The notes under the pieces are model-generated. The model did not search any database. It was not told the origin of the DNA and saw nothing but the letters and a program-made list of their open reading frames with translations. From positions 1 through 64,000 of the forward strand of contig NZ_CAMYBV010000001.1 of assembly GCF_947254095.1 (NCBI RefSeq): a stretch of DNA of 64,000 bases, in the 5' to 3' direction. The stretch's first letter is position 1, and each line of letters starts with the position of its first letter. Positions 16,780-24,376 of the stretch are shown in pieces. The DNA is from an uncultured Mobiluncus sp. (GTDB lineage Bacteria; Actinomycetota; Actinomycetes; Actinomycetales; Actinomycetaceae). Position numbers and translations under genes: made by a program.

Positions 16780-17271
16780 ATGAAACAAAACATGATAGCC
16801 CCCCTCGCAACCACGGATTTGTATGACGAATACGGTGACAAGCTGCGGGTTTGCGATATTCAGATGGCTAACTTTGGCGGGCACAAGGCTTTCGCCGGCC
16901 AGATTACAACAATCCACTGCCACCTGGATAACGGCCTGGTGAAAGCCACGCTGAACTCACCGGGGGAGGGTCGGGTCCTGGTCGTTGACGGAGAGGGCGA
17001 CCTGCACACGGCCTTGTGCGGCGACATGATTGCGGGTGCCGCGGTAAAGAACGGTTGGGCTGGGGTCGTCATCAACGGGGCGATTCGTGACTCGGCAACG
17101 ATTCGCGGTCTGGCCCTGGGCATGAAAGCGCTGGGCACTACTCCTCGCAAATCCGCCAAAGACAGCGTGGGTGAAACCGATGTGGAGCTAAACTTCGGGG
17201 GCATCACGTGGCGCCCCGGAGACATCTTGCACGCCGACATGGACGGAATCGTTTTGCTACCCAAAGAGTAA
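16780..17271 (+). CDS. rraA: RraA family protein
   Basis: The product (163 aa) belongs to the RraA family; in E. coli RraA binds and inhibits RNase E, while other members are aldolase-like. Conserved segments include MIAPLATTDLYDEYGD, FAGQITTIHCHLDNG, LVVDGEGDLHTALCGDM and the GVVINGAIRDSATIRGLALG loop with the family's Arg-Asp pair. The start ATG 16780 follows GGAAAGGAAAC; an ATG 18 codons upstream is ignored. The last nine codons and stop (DGIVLLPKE) lie inside a sequence that is repeated 4,020 bases downstream, just past the export cassette. Whether it acts on an RNase E/G homologue here is unknown. Confidence 0.88.
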   Translation: MKQNMIAPLATTDLYDEYGDKLRVCDIQMANFGGHKAFAGQITTIHCHLDNGLVKATLNSPGEGRVLVVDGEGDLHTALCGDMIAGAAVKNGWAGVVINGAIRDSATIRGLALGMKALGTTPRKSAKDSVGETDVELNFGGITWRPGDILHADMDGIVLLPKE

Positions 17272-17334
17272 GCCAGCGCCCTGGTGATCTGTAGCCCAAA
17301 CCCCCTATCGCGCTCAAAATACCTAAGGTACGCC
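17242..17334 (+). repeat. Left copy of ~94-bp direct repeat (rraA 3' end and downstream)
   Basis: It begins in the last codons of rraA (GACGGAATCGTTTTGCT) and runs past the stop through AAGAGTAAGCCAGCG and CCTGGTGAT. The right copy is at 21262-21356. The first 50 or so bases differ at only about three positions; the remainder is similar with small gaps up to a shared CGCC. The repeats flank exactly the five-gene secretion cassette. Confidence 0.85.
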
Positions 17335-17340
17335 GGTTCG

Positions 17341-17369
17341 TTGACACGGGGTAGACTCAGATGTATGAT
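17341..17369 (+). promoter_or_regulatory. Sigma-A type promoter of the secreted-protein cassette
   Basis: A perfect TTGACA (17341-17346) and TATGAT (17364-17369) are separated by 17 bases. It starts seven bases after the left direct repeat and 28 bases before the first cassette gene, so the cassette seems to carry its own strong promoter. Confidence 0.75.
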
Positions 17370-17396
17370 AGGGTAAATTCGTGAAAGGAGACGAAG

Positions 17397-17759
17397 ATGT
17401 CACACGTAGCAAAACTCATTCCAATGGCAATGCTGGCTCTAACCATTTCGTTGCCCGCCCAGTTGGGCTATGCATCGGAAACAGACTTTTCCAATGACGA
17501 ATTCCTCGGCAACTCTACACAATCGGCGGGATGTACCTTTACGGTAATCAGGAACGACAGTATGGGTTTTGGAGTGAAGGTAAACAGCTGTAGCTCAGGT
17601 AAGATGCTGAAAGCTAAGAAACCGTACTATTTAAATGACAATAACCCTCGTCTCTACTATGTGAATGGCAACTGGGTTGGAAGCCCAGGGGCGGTGAGTA
17701 TTGCCGTACGACCCCAGGGAACTCTCGATGGTGGTTCTGGTATTTTACAATTCAATTAG
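17397..17759 (+). CDS. Small secreted protein with two cysteines, unknown
   Basis: The 120-residue product is not recognised. It has a signal peptide (MSHVAKLIPMAMLALTISLP, cleavage probably after LGYA). The mature part of about 94 residues has two Cys, near residues 45 and 64 (SAGCTF, VNSCSSG), that could form a disulfide. A Tyr/Asn/Gly-rich stretch (PYYLNDNNPRLYYVNGNW) and a Gly-rich C terminus (LDGGSGILQFN) follow. The SD AAAGGAG is strong and a near-consensus promoter lies upstream. It heads a run of genes for a lipoprotein, a membrane-fusion-like protein and an ABC exporter. By position it is a candidate exported effector or peptide, but no bacteriocin family is evident to me. Confidence 0.7.
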   Translation: MSHVAKLIPMAMLALTISLPAQLGYASETDFSNDEFLGNSTQSAGCTFTVIRNDSMGFGVKVNSCSSGKMLKAKKPYYLNDNNPRLYYVNGNWVGSPGAVSIAVRPQGTLDGGSGILQFN

Positions 17760-17782
17760 TCAGCTCTAGAGGTGTAACTGCG

Positions 17783-18454
17783 ATGGTGCGGAAACTTGAG
17801 ACAAGTATCCTCGTTTTGTTTTCCGCCTGTGTCCTCCTCGCGGGTTGTGCCAGTCACGATAATGAGACAGAGGGCGCCTACTCAGCTGAAATTGCTCAAC
17901 TACTTGACGGGAATTCCTCGACTTTTGTAAAGAATGTTCTGGCGGACGGAAACATCAGTGATGAGGAAGCCGAGGAAGCCCGCAGTAAATATATAAGTTG
18001 TCTTAGTGAAAACGGTTATGAGGCGCAGGTAAGTACAGACCAGTACGGAATTAAGCAGGTAGCCACTGTTGGTGACGTTCCGCTGCAGGTGGAAGATAAA
18101 TGCTCCGTGGACACTCGAGACGTATTGAGTTTGTATGATCGGATGCGTGAAAACCCGCAGAACGAGGACCTGGATGATGTGTTGGCGGCTTGTTTTGTGC
18201 GCCATGATTTGGTTCCCAAAGATTTCACCGGCAAAGACTTGAAAACCCTGCAGGCTGATTTACCGACTTATTCTACAGGTTATCAATGCGATAAGAATGC
18301 GCAGGATTATTATCAGTGTCTTGAAGCTCAAAACGCGAAAATCAACGAGAAGATTGCAAACTCGGAGGTGCCCACTATTGTTCTTCCTGGCGGGCGTGAG
18401 TTCAACGGTGACGACCCGGAGATTTCGCATTGCCAGGCTGACCCGCAGTGGTGA
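17783..18454 (+). CDS. Predicted lipoprotein of the export cassette, unknown
   Basis: The 223-residue product has a lipoprotein signal (LFSACVLLAGC, lipidated Cys at 22). The mature protein contains a helical segment DGNISDEEAEEARSKYISCL, and several more Cys (ISCL, DKCS, AACF, YQCD, QCLE, HCQA) that could make disulfides on the cell surface. It lies 23 bases after the small secreted protein. It may be an immunity or accessory factor for the exported product; this is inference from context only. The base composition is lower in GC than the thiamine operon upstream. Confidence 0.7.
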   Translation: MVRKLETSILVLFSACVLLAGCASHDNETEGAYSAEIAQLLDGNSSTFVKNVLADGNISDEEAEEARSKYISCLSENGYEAQVSTDQYGIKQVATVGDVPLQVEDKCSVDTRDVLSLYDRMRENPQNEDLDDVLAACFVRHDLVPKDFTGKDLKTLQADLPTYSTGYQCDKNAQDYYQCLEAQNAKINEKIANSEVPTIVLPGGREFNGDDPEISHCQADPQW

Positions 18455-18517
18455 AATTGCACAATAAACAGCCCTCGAGTGTCACAATTGGTGAATAAAT
18501 CTAGGAGCGGAGAACTG

Positions 18518-19570
18518 TTGGAAACGGGTAATAACAAAAGTCAAGTGTCCTGGCGGCTGGTTGTAGTGGCGGTTACGCTGGCTCTTGCCTTGGGGGCGTG
18601 TTTGGGTTTCGTTTTGGCACCCGTGAAAACACCCGGACTGAGTCTGGTTAGTGATGATTCTAAAGAGATTTCCACACCAACAATTAAGTTCCTTGACCCC
18701 AAGCGTCTGCCGGTTACGGCCACGCTCCTATCAGGAGGCGAACTGGCGGCCAATGGTTCAGGCACTATCACGGCATATACCTGCACGCCTGGAGACACTA
18801 TCAAGTCTGGAACCAGTTTCATTTCGCTTGATGGACAACCATTGCTGGCTTTGCACACCGAGGTGCCGTTGTGGCGTGACCTCCAACCGGATACCAACGG
18901 CGTTGATGTCAATGCCCTCCAAGCTGAGCTGCAAAGACTCGGTTATCCAGTCACCCCGAGCGGAAAATGGAATCAAGCTACGAGCTTGGCGCTGAAACAA
19001 CTATGGAGCAAGCTCGGTGTGCGTGATACGCAATCATTGCCCAAAATGCGTCTTATCTGGATTCCAGCCGTGGAAGTCGGGGTGAAAGCCTGCCCGTCTA
19101 AACTCGGAACTGAGATTGGGGCGGGAACTTCGGTGGCAGCCATTAGTGATGTGATCTCCGCGCTCAAGGTGGACCCCGTTCCTGACACCGTGCGCATGGC
19201 GGTAGCGGGTAAAGCAAAAGTTGAAATTCCTCCTGACGGGAAAATCACAGATAGTGCTTTCTTAGCAGCTTTTGCTGCTACCTCTAGCTATCTAGCCTGG
19301 TCAGAAAACCCTGAGAGCCAGCAGCTCAACGTGACGGCTGAGTTAAAAGATCCGCTTTCGGCTATCTCGGTTCCAGCCGCCGCTCTTTACGGTATAGATG
19401 CTGACACGGCCTGCGTACTTTCAGGAAAGAAAGCCTACCGGGTGCGGATTGTTTCTTCTGAACTCGGTCAGACCATTGTGGTGGCTCAAGGCAAAAGCTC
19501 TGGCGACTCTACCTTGCCGAAAACGGTGCGGGTGAATCCGGGAAAGGACGCGCCGCCATGCGCCTCGTAG
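18518..19570 (+). CDS. Membrane-fusion-like protein with peptidoglycan-binding domain
   Basis: The product (about 350 aa) has one N-terminal transmembrane segment (WRLVVVAVTLALALGACLGF). Next comes a short beta-rich piece resembling a barrel-sandwich adaptor (GSGTITAYTCTPGDTIKSGT, with GQPLLAL). A PG_binding_1-like domain follows at about residues 128-170 (VDVNALQAELQRLGYPV), then a second beta-rich part. This arrangement is that of HlyD/MacA-type adaptors adapted to Gram-positive walls, where the domain may hold the wall. The start is uncertain: TTG 18518 has AGGAGCGGAG just upstream, while GTG 18479 and GTG 18491 are alternatives. The 3' end overlaps the ATPase gene by 13 bases, so the exporter genes are coupled. 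Confidence 0.72.
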   Translation: METGNNKSQVSWRLVVVAVTLALALGACLGFVLAPVKTPGLSLVSDDSKEISTPTIKFLDPKRLPVTATLLSGGELAANGSGTITAYTCTPGDTIKSGTSFISLDGQPLLALHTEVPLWRDLQPDTNGVDVNALQAELQRLGYPVTPSGKWNQATSLALKQLWSKLGVRDTQSLPKMRLIWIPAVEVGVKACPSKLGTEIGAGTSVAAISDVISALKVDPVPDTVRMAVAGKAKVEIPPDGKITDSAFLAAFAATSSYLAWSENPESQQLNVTAELKDPLSAISVPAAALYGIDADTACVLSGKKAYRVRIVSSELGQTIVVAQGKSSGDSTLPKTVRVNPGKDAPPCAS

Positions 19571-20163
19571 CTTCCGGTTTGGCACATCGTTTCCAGGGCA
19601 CCGAGAATCTCTTTGAAAACCTTAGTTTCACCCTCGAATCGGGTGAAATGGTTGCTATCACCGGACCTTCAGGATGTGGTAAATCGACTCTCTTGTCGCT
19701 ACTGGCCGGGTGGGAATCACCCACGGAGGGTGAAATTACCCGGGACGGAGAGGGGAAAATTTCGTGGGTTTTCCAAAACCCGCTGGGTTCACCTAAGCGC
19801 AGCGTTATTGACCACGTGTCCTTGCCGATATTGGCGGGCGGCGCGTCAAGACGAGAGGCGGAAAAGCTGTCTTACCAGCTATTGGAACGTTTCGACCTGT
19901 CCCAGCAAGCCACTCAGCCCTACGCAACGCTCTCGGGCGGGCAAGCAACCCGGCTGATGCTGGCTCGTGCTTTCGCCTCTCAGCCAGCGCTTTTGCTAGT
20001 GGACGAGCCGACCGCACAACTTGATACTCACACAGCCGCCTCTGTGAATGCTGTCTTAGGGGCACTTGCCTCAACTAACACCATTGTGGTGATTGCCACT
20101 CACGACCCGGATACGGCCAGCAGTGCACAGCGTGTTATTAACTTAAAGGAATTCGCAAAATGA
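19558..20163 (+). CDS. ABC exporter ATP-binding protein (MacB/LolD type)
   Basis: A compact ATPase of 201 residues with Walker A GPSGCGKST (residues 37-45), Q-loop WVFQNPLGSPKRSV, signature LSGGQATRLMLARAF, Walker B ALLLVDEPTAQLD and switch His ATHDPD. It is shorter than importer ATPases, as MacB/LolD-class exporter subunits are. It overlaps the adaptor gene upstream and shares ATGA with the permease downstream, giving an adaptor-ATPase-permease set. The substrate is unknown; the nearby small secreted protein is the obvious candidate, though its own Sec signal means the ABC unit may act after translocation. Confidence 0.88.
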   Translation: MRLVASGLAHRFQGTENLFENLSFTLESGEMVAITGPSGCGKSTLLSLLAGWESPTEGEITRDGEGKISWVFQNPLGSPKRSVIDHVSLPILAGGASRREAEKLSYQLLERFDLSQQATQPYATLSGGQATRLMLARAFASQPALLLVDEPTAQLDTHTAASVNAVLGALASTNTIVVIATHDPDTASSAQRVINLKEFAK

Positions 20164-21254
20164 TGCGCGGCTCAGAAATCTGGCGCGAAGCCTGGCGCAA
20201 CTTCAGCACAGGGGCAGGCAGCATACTGTTGAGCGCATTGGCACTCTTAGCGATTGTGGGATTGGGATCCGTTTTTGTCAGTAGCTATGGCTCTGGGTTG
20301 GCCCGAGCAGGGACACAGTTTCGTGAGTCGGGAGCCTCTACCTATGTGATACGTGCGAACGAGATGGTGGATTCTCAGAGGTGCGTTAATCTCCAAGGCG
20401 TTGGTTCTGTGCAGGCAGCGGGTGCCTTGCGGGAGAGTAAAGACATTTATTTCGCAGCCATGCCATCGCGGGCAGTTTCCACTTTTGAAGCCACCCCAGA
20501 TTTTTGGCGCGTGTTGTCGGCGAACACCCCCGGAGCGGTTTTCCTGAATCAGCCCGGCGTGTGGATTACTGACACTCTGGCACAAACTTTGGGGGTGCGC
20601 CCCGGCGAAAAAACGGTTTTGCGCGACGGGCAGAAACTCTCTATAGCCGGGGTATTTGCCTACCCCGATGATGGTCGTAACCGTGATCTGGGATATGCGG
20701 TCGTTATGCCCGTAGCGGTCGTACAAGATTTTAGCCAGTGCCTCATCGAGACCTGGCCGGCAAGCCCTGAGGACGCGAGTTTGCTGTTGTCATCGCTAAA
20801 AATAAACCAATCCACCGGGGCAGGAGGCGAGATTCCTACGCCACAGCAACTCAACACAAGTCTTGGACGGGAGTTCAACGCAGCGAATTCATGGGACACG
20901 TTGTTGAGACTCGCGGTTGGTCTGTCTGCTATTGCCGGTTTCGTGATTGGTTTTGTCTGGATATTTTCGCGCCGCTTAGTGTTGTCTTCCAACCTGCATT
21001 GTGGACTAGACCGGTTAACATTGCTGCTAATAAGTCTCGCCGAAACTAGCATTGTTCTGATTTTTTCCCTTATCACCTGGCTGCCGTTTGGCTGGTTTGC
21101 CGCTGCTTTCGGCGCAGCCCCAGACACTTTGGTCAGTTTTGGGGCAGGGCTAAGGACTTTCCTAGCGGGAAGCGCAGGTTTCGTTTTCGGCATGGTGCTG
21201 GGGGTTAACAGAGTCAAGGAAACACACCTGTTCCGTTACTTCAAGAACCGTTGA
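20160..21254 (+). CDS. MacB-like ABC exporter permease
   Basis: The 364-residue membrane protein has one N-terminal transmembrane segment (about residues 18-42), a large extracytoplasmic domain (about 45-255, including GAVFLNQPGVWITDTLAQTL typical of MacB periplasmic core domains), then three more transmembrane segments, ending in a basic tail. This four-segment FtsX/MacB topology belongs to mechanotransmission-type exporters, which move substrates or signals outside the membrane. The start overlaps the ATPase stop (ATGA). The gene ends seven bases before the right copy of the rraA-derived repeat. Confidence 0.82.
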   Translation: MMRGSEIWREAWRNFSTGAGSILLSALALLAIVGLGSVFVSSYGSGLARAGTQFRESGASTYVIRANEMVDSQRCVNLQGVGSVQAAGALRESKDIYFAAMPSRAVSTFEATPDFWRVLSANTPGAVFLNQPGVWITDTLAQTLGVRPGEKTVLRDGQKLSIAGVFAYPDDGRNRDLGYAVVMPVAVVQDFSQCLIETWPASPEDASLLLSSLKINQSTGAGGEIPTPQQLNTSLGREFNAANSWDTLLRLAVGLSAIAGFVIGFVWIFSRRLVLSSNLHCGLDRLTLLLISLAETSIVLIFSLITWLPFGWFAAAFGAAPDTLVSFGAGLRTFLAGSAGFVFGMVLGVNRVKETHLFRYFKNR

Positions 21255-21261
21255 CCAATGA

Positions 21262-21356
21262 GACGGAATCGTTTTGCTCCCCAAAGAGTAAGCCAGCGGC
21301 CTGGTGATTTGTACACCCTAACACCCTTTTCGCGCGTAAAATATGTAAAGTGCGCC
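21262..21356 (+). repeat. Right copy of ~94-bp direct repeat (remnant rraA 3' end)
   Basis: It encodes a detached DGIVLLPKE plus stop (GACGGAATCGTTTTGCT onward) seven bases after the exporter permease, then repeats the sequence that follows rraA. The upstream body of rraA is missing here. The offset to the left copy is exactly 4,020 bases at the first base. Confidence 0.85.
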
Positions 21357-21378
21357 ATTAAGGGCGTAGGACTAAAGG

Positions 21379-21864
21379 TCAAAGTTTCAGCTTGGCATTT
21401 AGTGAACGCATCATGTCAAAAGTGTTGCAGTATTCTACTTTAAGGTGTTGGCAGGCTTCGGGTATCTTTATGCGGCTTTTCCGGTTTGGTTCTGGTTTTT
21501 CCAGTGTTACTACAACAAAGCCATGCGCTTTAGCGTAAGCAACTAGGAACAGGTCAGCGCTTTGCCGGAAGGTGTTAATCGCATGTTGCTTGTAGTGTTG
21601 GTCTCCAGCCCAGGTACTCAAGTCTTTCACATATTTCAAGGTGTTTTCGTCAATGTCCAGGAAAAACCCTTTCCTGAATTTTATCCAGGTAAGGAGATCT
21701 TTGTCGTTACCGTTCATCAGCTCGTCATAAACATTTTTAATACTGTTAATATCACCGTTGGTCATGGCTCTATTTAGCCACTCCCAGAACCCGGGAGCTA
21801 TGTCGAAACCATAATAGCGGTTTTTGGACTCGATAAAAATGTTTGTGTCTAACAGGTATTTCAC
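21379..21864 (-). CDS. DUF4411-like PIN-fold protein, probable toxin
   Basis: The 161-residue product starts MKYLLDTNIFIESKNRYYGF and contains SADLFLVAYAKAHGFVVVTLE. Its conserved acidic residues (Asp6, a Glu in VYDELMNG, Asp in SADLFLVA) match PIN-domain nucleases of the DUF4411 type. Such proteins are typically encoded with an ImmA/IrrE-domain partner, as here: the GTG start overlaps the partner's stop (GTGA) after GGAGG. The pair resembles a toxin-antitoxin module in which this would be the RNase toxin. The family call is from memory of motifs, the function inferred. Confidence 0.72.
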   Translation of the reverse strand: MKYLLDTNIFIESKNRYYGFDIAPGFWEWLNRAMTNGDINSIKNVYDELMNGNDKDLLTWIKFRKGFFLDIDENTLKYVKDLSTWAGDQHYKQHAINTFRQSADLFLVAYAKAHGFVVVTLEKPEPNRKSRIKIPEACQHLKVEYCNTFDMMRSLNAKLKL

Positions 21865-23036
21865 GCCACCTCCAAGTGTTTTGCGAGGTGATCTATAGCT
21901 TCCGGATTTTTGATACCGAGGATGCTTAACGCTTCGGTGTACAGGGTTTGCCCTTCGAGAGTGCTGGTGATTATTGCGCGAGTCAGGGTTTTACTGGCAC
22001 GCAAGGGGAGCATGTTATAAAAGTTTCCCCCTGCACTGCCCGGGGTCGAGTTATGCAGGTATTCTAATGCTTGTTCTTCTTCTTTTTTATACCAGGTGGT
22101 GTATTTGTCCCAGGATAATAGCCCCGCTCCGTAAAGCCGGTTCAGTACTGTTAGCGTGCTGGTGTAGGTTTGTCGAGCCAGGTTATCGACTAATTGTTGG
22201 TTGAGTTCTCTTGTGGTTATGTTTGTGATGAGAGAATCGGGAATCAGGGTGTGTGCCGCGAATTCGTTACACCACAGTTCTGTATCGTTCTTATCGGATT
22301 TTCCCGTATCGGTAAGCGTGGGGTTGTCTAGTGCGCTTTGCCCCAGAAGTATGTGCCCAAACTCGTGTAGGAGGGTGAAAATTTTCCCAGCACGGGTATC
22401 TTGACCGTTGATGAATATTAGCGGTGTGATTGCATCTGTCAGGGCGAATCCTCTGAATTCGTCAACGTCTAGAATTCGGTGTGTGTTGTGTTGAACTATC
22501 CCGTTCACTATGACGAGTATCCCGGTCTCTTCAACCCTTTGGCATAAGACCCGAAAAGCCTCATCGTATTTTCTGGCTTCTTGGTGGGTTAAGGGCAGTT
22601 TCAACAGCGTTATAGCATTTTTTGCGGCTTCTTGTACAGGAGTTCCTGTACTACAGGAAGCGACGAAATCGAGAGGTTCTGCACCGTTTTCCAGCGCATA
22701 GTCACGGTACCAGTCTTGTTTAGCTTGGGAATCATAGATCGTATCCAGCAAGTCTGCTGTTAAGTGCGTAAGATCCCGGTTCTTCACTGTTCGCATATCC
22801 GGGATAGGCAGAACTTCTGCCGGAGGAGTGTCCAAGAACAGCATCCCAACAGGCGTGTGGGTTTTATCCGCAAAAGACTGTAATTGCTTGAGAGTCGGGC
22901 TGGTTTTTTTGCTAATCCAGTTCCCCAGACCGGGAATGCTCTCGGTCAGGTCGAGCAGGGATTTACCACTGCGTTCTACCGCCCACAATAGCAATTCTGG
23001 GGAAACACTCACCCGCACACTCACCCGCACACTCAC
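21861..23036 (-). CDS. ImmA/IrrE-type metallopeptidase with N-terminal helical region
   Basis: The 391-residue product has the zinc-peptidase motif HEFGH at residues 224-228 with a later Glu (NDTELWCNEFAAHTLIP), characteristic of ImmA/IrrE-family proteins that cleave repressors. Residues 11-70 look like a helix-turn-helix-type region (ERSGKSLLDLTESIPGLGNW). It is translationally coupled to the PIN-like gene downstream, a known pairing. The GTG start at 23036 follows a G-run SD; the next two GTG AGT GTG CGG units form an in-frame 12-bp tandem repeat, so the exact start is ambiguous by multiples of four codons. Confidence 0.8.
   Translation of the reverse strand: MSVRVSVRVSVSPELLLWAVERSGKSLLDLTESIPGLGNWISKKTSPTLKQLQSFADKTHTPVGMLFLDTPPAEVLPIPDMRTVKNRDLTHLTADLLDTIYDSQAKQDWYRDYALENGAEPLDFVASCSTGTPVQEAAKNAITLLKLPLTHQEARKYDEAFRVLCQRVEETGILVIVNGIVQHNTHRILDVDEFRGFALTDAITPLIFINGQDTRAGKIFTLLHEFGHILLGQSALDNPTLTDTGKSDKNDTELWCNEFAAHTLIPDSLITNITTRELNQQLVDNLARQTYTSTLTVLNRLYGAGLLSWDKYTTWYKKEEEQALEYLHNSTPGSAGGNFYNMLPLRASKTLTRAIITSTLEGQTLYTEALSILGIKNPEAIDHLAKHLEVA
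23005..23036 (-). repeat. 12-bp tandem repeat at the 5' end of the ImmA-type gene
   Basis: The plus-strand unit ACACTCACCCGC occurs twice and then partly a third time. It encodes the repeating tetrapeptide S-V-R-V and supplies several alternative GTG starts in the same frame. Copy-number change would keep the frame and shift only the N-terminal length. Confidence 0.75.
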
Positions 23037-23166
23037 GACGCACCCCCCTGTTGCCTAGAACCGTCCGCAGACTAATGCCCATTTACTGCTACAGTTTATA
23101 AGAAAACGTTTCGCAGCGTACAGGGTTTCCACCCGATTACGCAGACTGACAGAAACCCCGCCGGAG

Positions 23167-24273
23167 CTAGCCAACTTGGGCGAGCAGGCGCGGTTCTGAG
23201 GGCGCTTCCGGGGTATCGGGAACGTGGAAAGCGGCGCGGATACGCGCGCCAACCTGCGCGCTGCAGCCGACGAACAGGTATTCCAGATTCCGCAGGTGGG
23301 TGACTTTACCGACCTTGGTTCCCTCCGGGTTATAGATACCGATTTGGGCACCCACGTAGCGTTTATAGTCAAAAGCCAGCGCCACGCAGTCCTCAAAACC
23401 AGCCGCCACCGCGTCAAACAGGGTGTCAAAATCAATCCAAGATTCATTGTTATAGGACAGCACCAGCGTGTCCGTGTCGACCTGCGCAATCAGGCTTTGC
23501 AGAGCCTGGGGCATCTCGCGTTTCCGGTTATACGCCGAATGTGTGGCAGAATCCCGGGCGTCCACCCGCTTTTGCGCCACGCCGTAAGCCTCGGGGCAAT
23601 CCCAGCGAATCAGCGTCTCCCAAATGTGATAGTTCGTAAAGTAACGATGCTGGTTATAGGGCGGATCGAGGTAAACCAGGTCAAAACGCGGGGTCGCGGG
23701 GTCGGCGATGAGTGCGTTCGTGTCGCGCTGGTAGGTGGTGCCCGTACCGTCCAAAAGCTCGGGCACCCGCAGTTCCAGGTCATTGTACGAGCGCGGAGCC
23801 CACTGTTTCAGGTACGCCATCTGCAGTCCGGTCGTGGAGTCTACCCGGTCCGCCGCCTCCATCAGGGAGGTCAGCAGGATAGGGTAGTGGGGGTCGGTGG
23901 CAAACTCCGCCTCAATACGATCGCGGATAGCGTCAATACGCGCTCCGTTCCGCGGTTGGAAGAACCGAGACTTTTCGCAAAACGTTTCCGTAAAGTATCC
24001 CGGGTTGCCGGGGGTGGCTTCTAGATCGCACAAGAGAGTTCGTAGCTCGCGGTCGTTTATCTGACGTTTGTCGGTGGCGATATAGCAATCCGCGAGTACC
24101 CTCGAATAGCTGGCCACATCGTTGGCTGACGTGGTAATTCCGAGGGCCTTGAAAGCCTGTGCGACCCGGGTCGTCCCGGTAAAGGCGTCAAGGGCGGTGC
24201 GTGCGCCCGACAGGTCCGCAATCTGTGCCAATGCCGGCACCAAAGTGCGTTTTGAACCCAGGTACTTAATCAC
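23167..24273 (-). CDS. D12-class adenine-N6 DNA methyltransferase
   Basis: The product (368 aa) is a Dam-like methyltransferase. The N-terminal KYLGSKRTL and the SAM-binding motif I variant LDAFTGTTRVAQAFK (residues 28-42) precede a target-recognition region. The catalytic motif DPPY is at residues 203-206 (VYLDPPYNQHRYF). The start is GTG 24273 after GAGGGAG. No restriction endonuclease gene is adjacent, so it appears to be an orphan methyltransferase or a remnant; the downstream neighbours are the PIN/ImmA pair. The recognition sequence cannot be predicted here. Confidence 0.85.
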   Translation of the reverse strand: MIKYLGSKRTLVPALAQIADLSGARTALDAFTGTTRVAQAFKALGITTSANDVASYSRVLADCYIATDKRQINDRELRTLLCDLEATPGNPGYFTETFCEKSRFFQPRNGARIDAIRDRIEAEFATDPHYPILLTSLMEAADRVDSTTGLQMAYLKQWAPRSYNDLELRVPELLDGTGTTYQRDTNALIADPATPRFDLVYLDPPYNQHRYFTNYHIWETLIRWDCPEAYGVAQKRVDARDSATHSAYNRKREMPQALQSLIAQVDTDTLVLSYNNESWIDFDTLFDAVAAGFEDCVALAFDYKRYVGAQIGIYNPEGTKVGKVTHLRNLEYLFVGCSAQVGARIRAAFHVPDTPEAPSEPRLLAQVG

Positions 24274-24376
24274 ACGTGCTCCCTCTTTTCCTCGAGATTA
24301 ACATGAGGAAACGGGAAAAACCGCGCAGGCACACGGAAAAACGGGAAATCGAGACTTGCGACCAGGAAAAATGAAA

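Noticed and set aside
17397..17759. Small secreted protein as a lactococcin-972-type bacteriocin
   Set aside because: The genomic layout is reminiscent, but the Trp/Tyr/Gly pattern of that family is not visible in the sequence, and this protein has two cysteines. Left unassigned.
17242..21356. Cassette as an insertion sequence or transposon
   Set aside because: No transposase, no terminal inverted repeats; the flanking sequences are direct repeats of a host gene end, which suggests recombination rather than transposition.
23005..23036. Short tandem repeats as a possible CRISPR remnant
   Set aside because: The units are 12 bp, contiguous without spacers, and form in-frame codons of the ImmA-type gene. 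No CRISPR array or cas gene is in the window.
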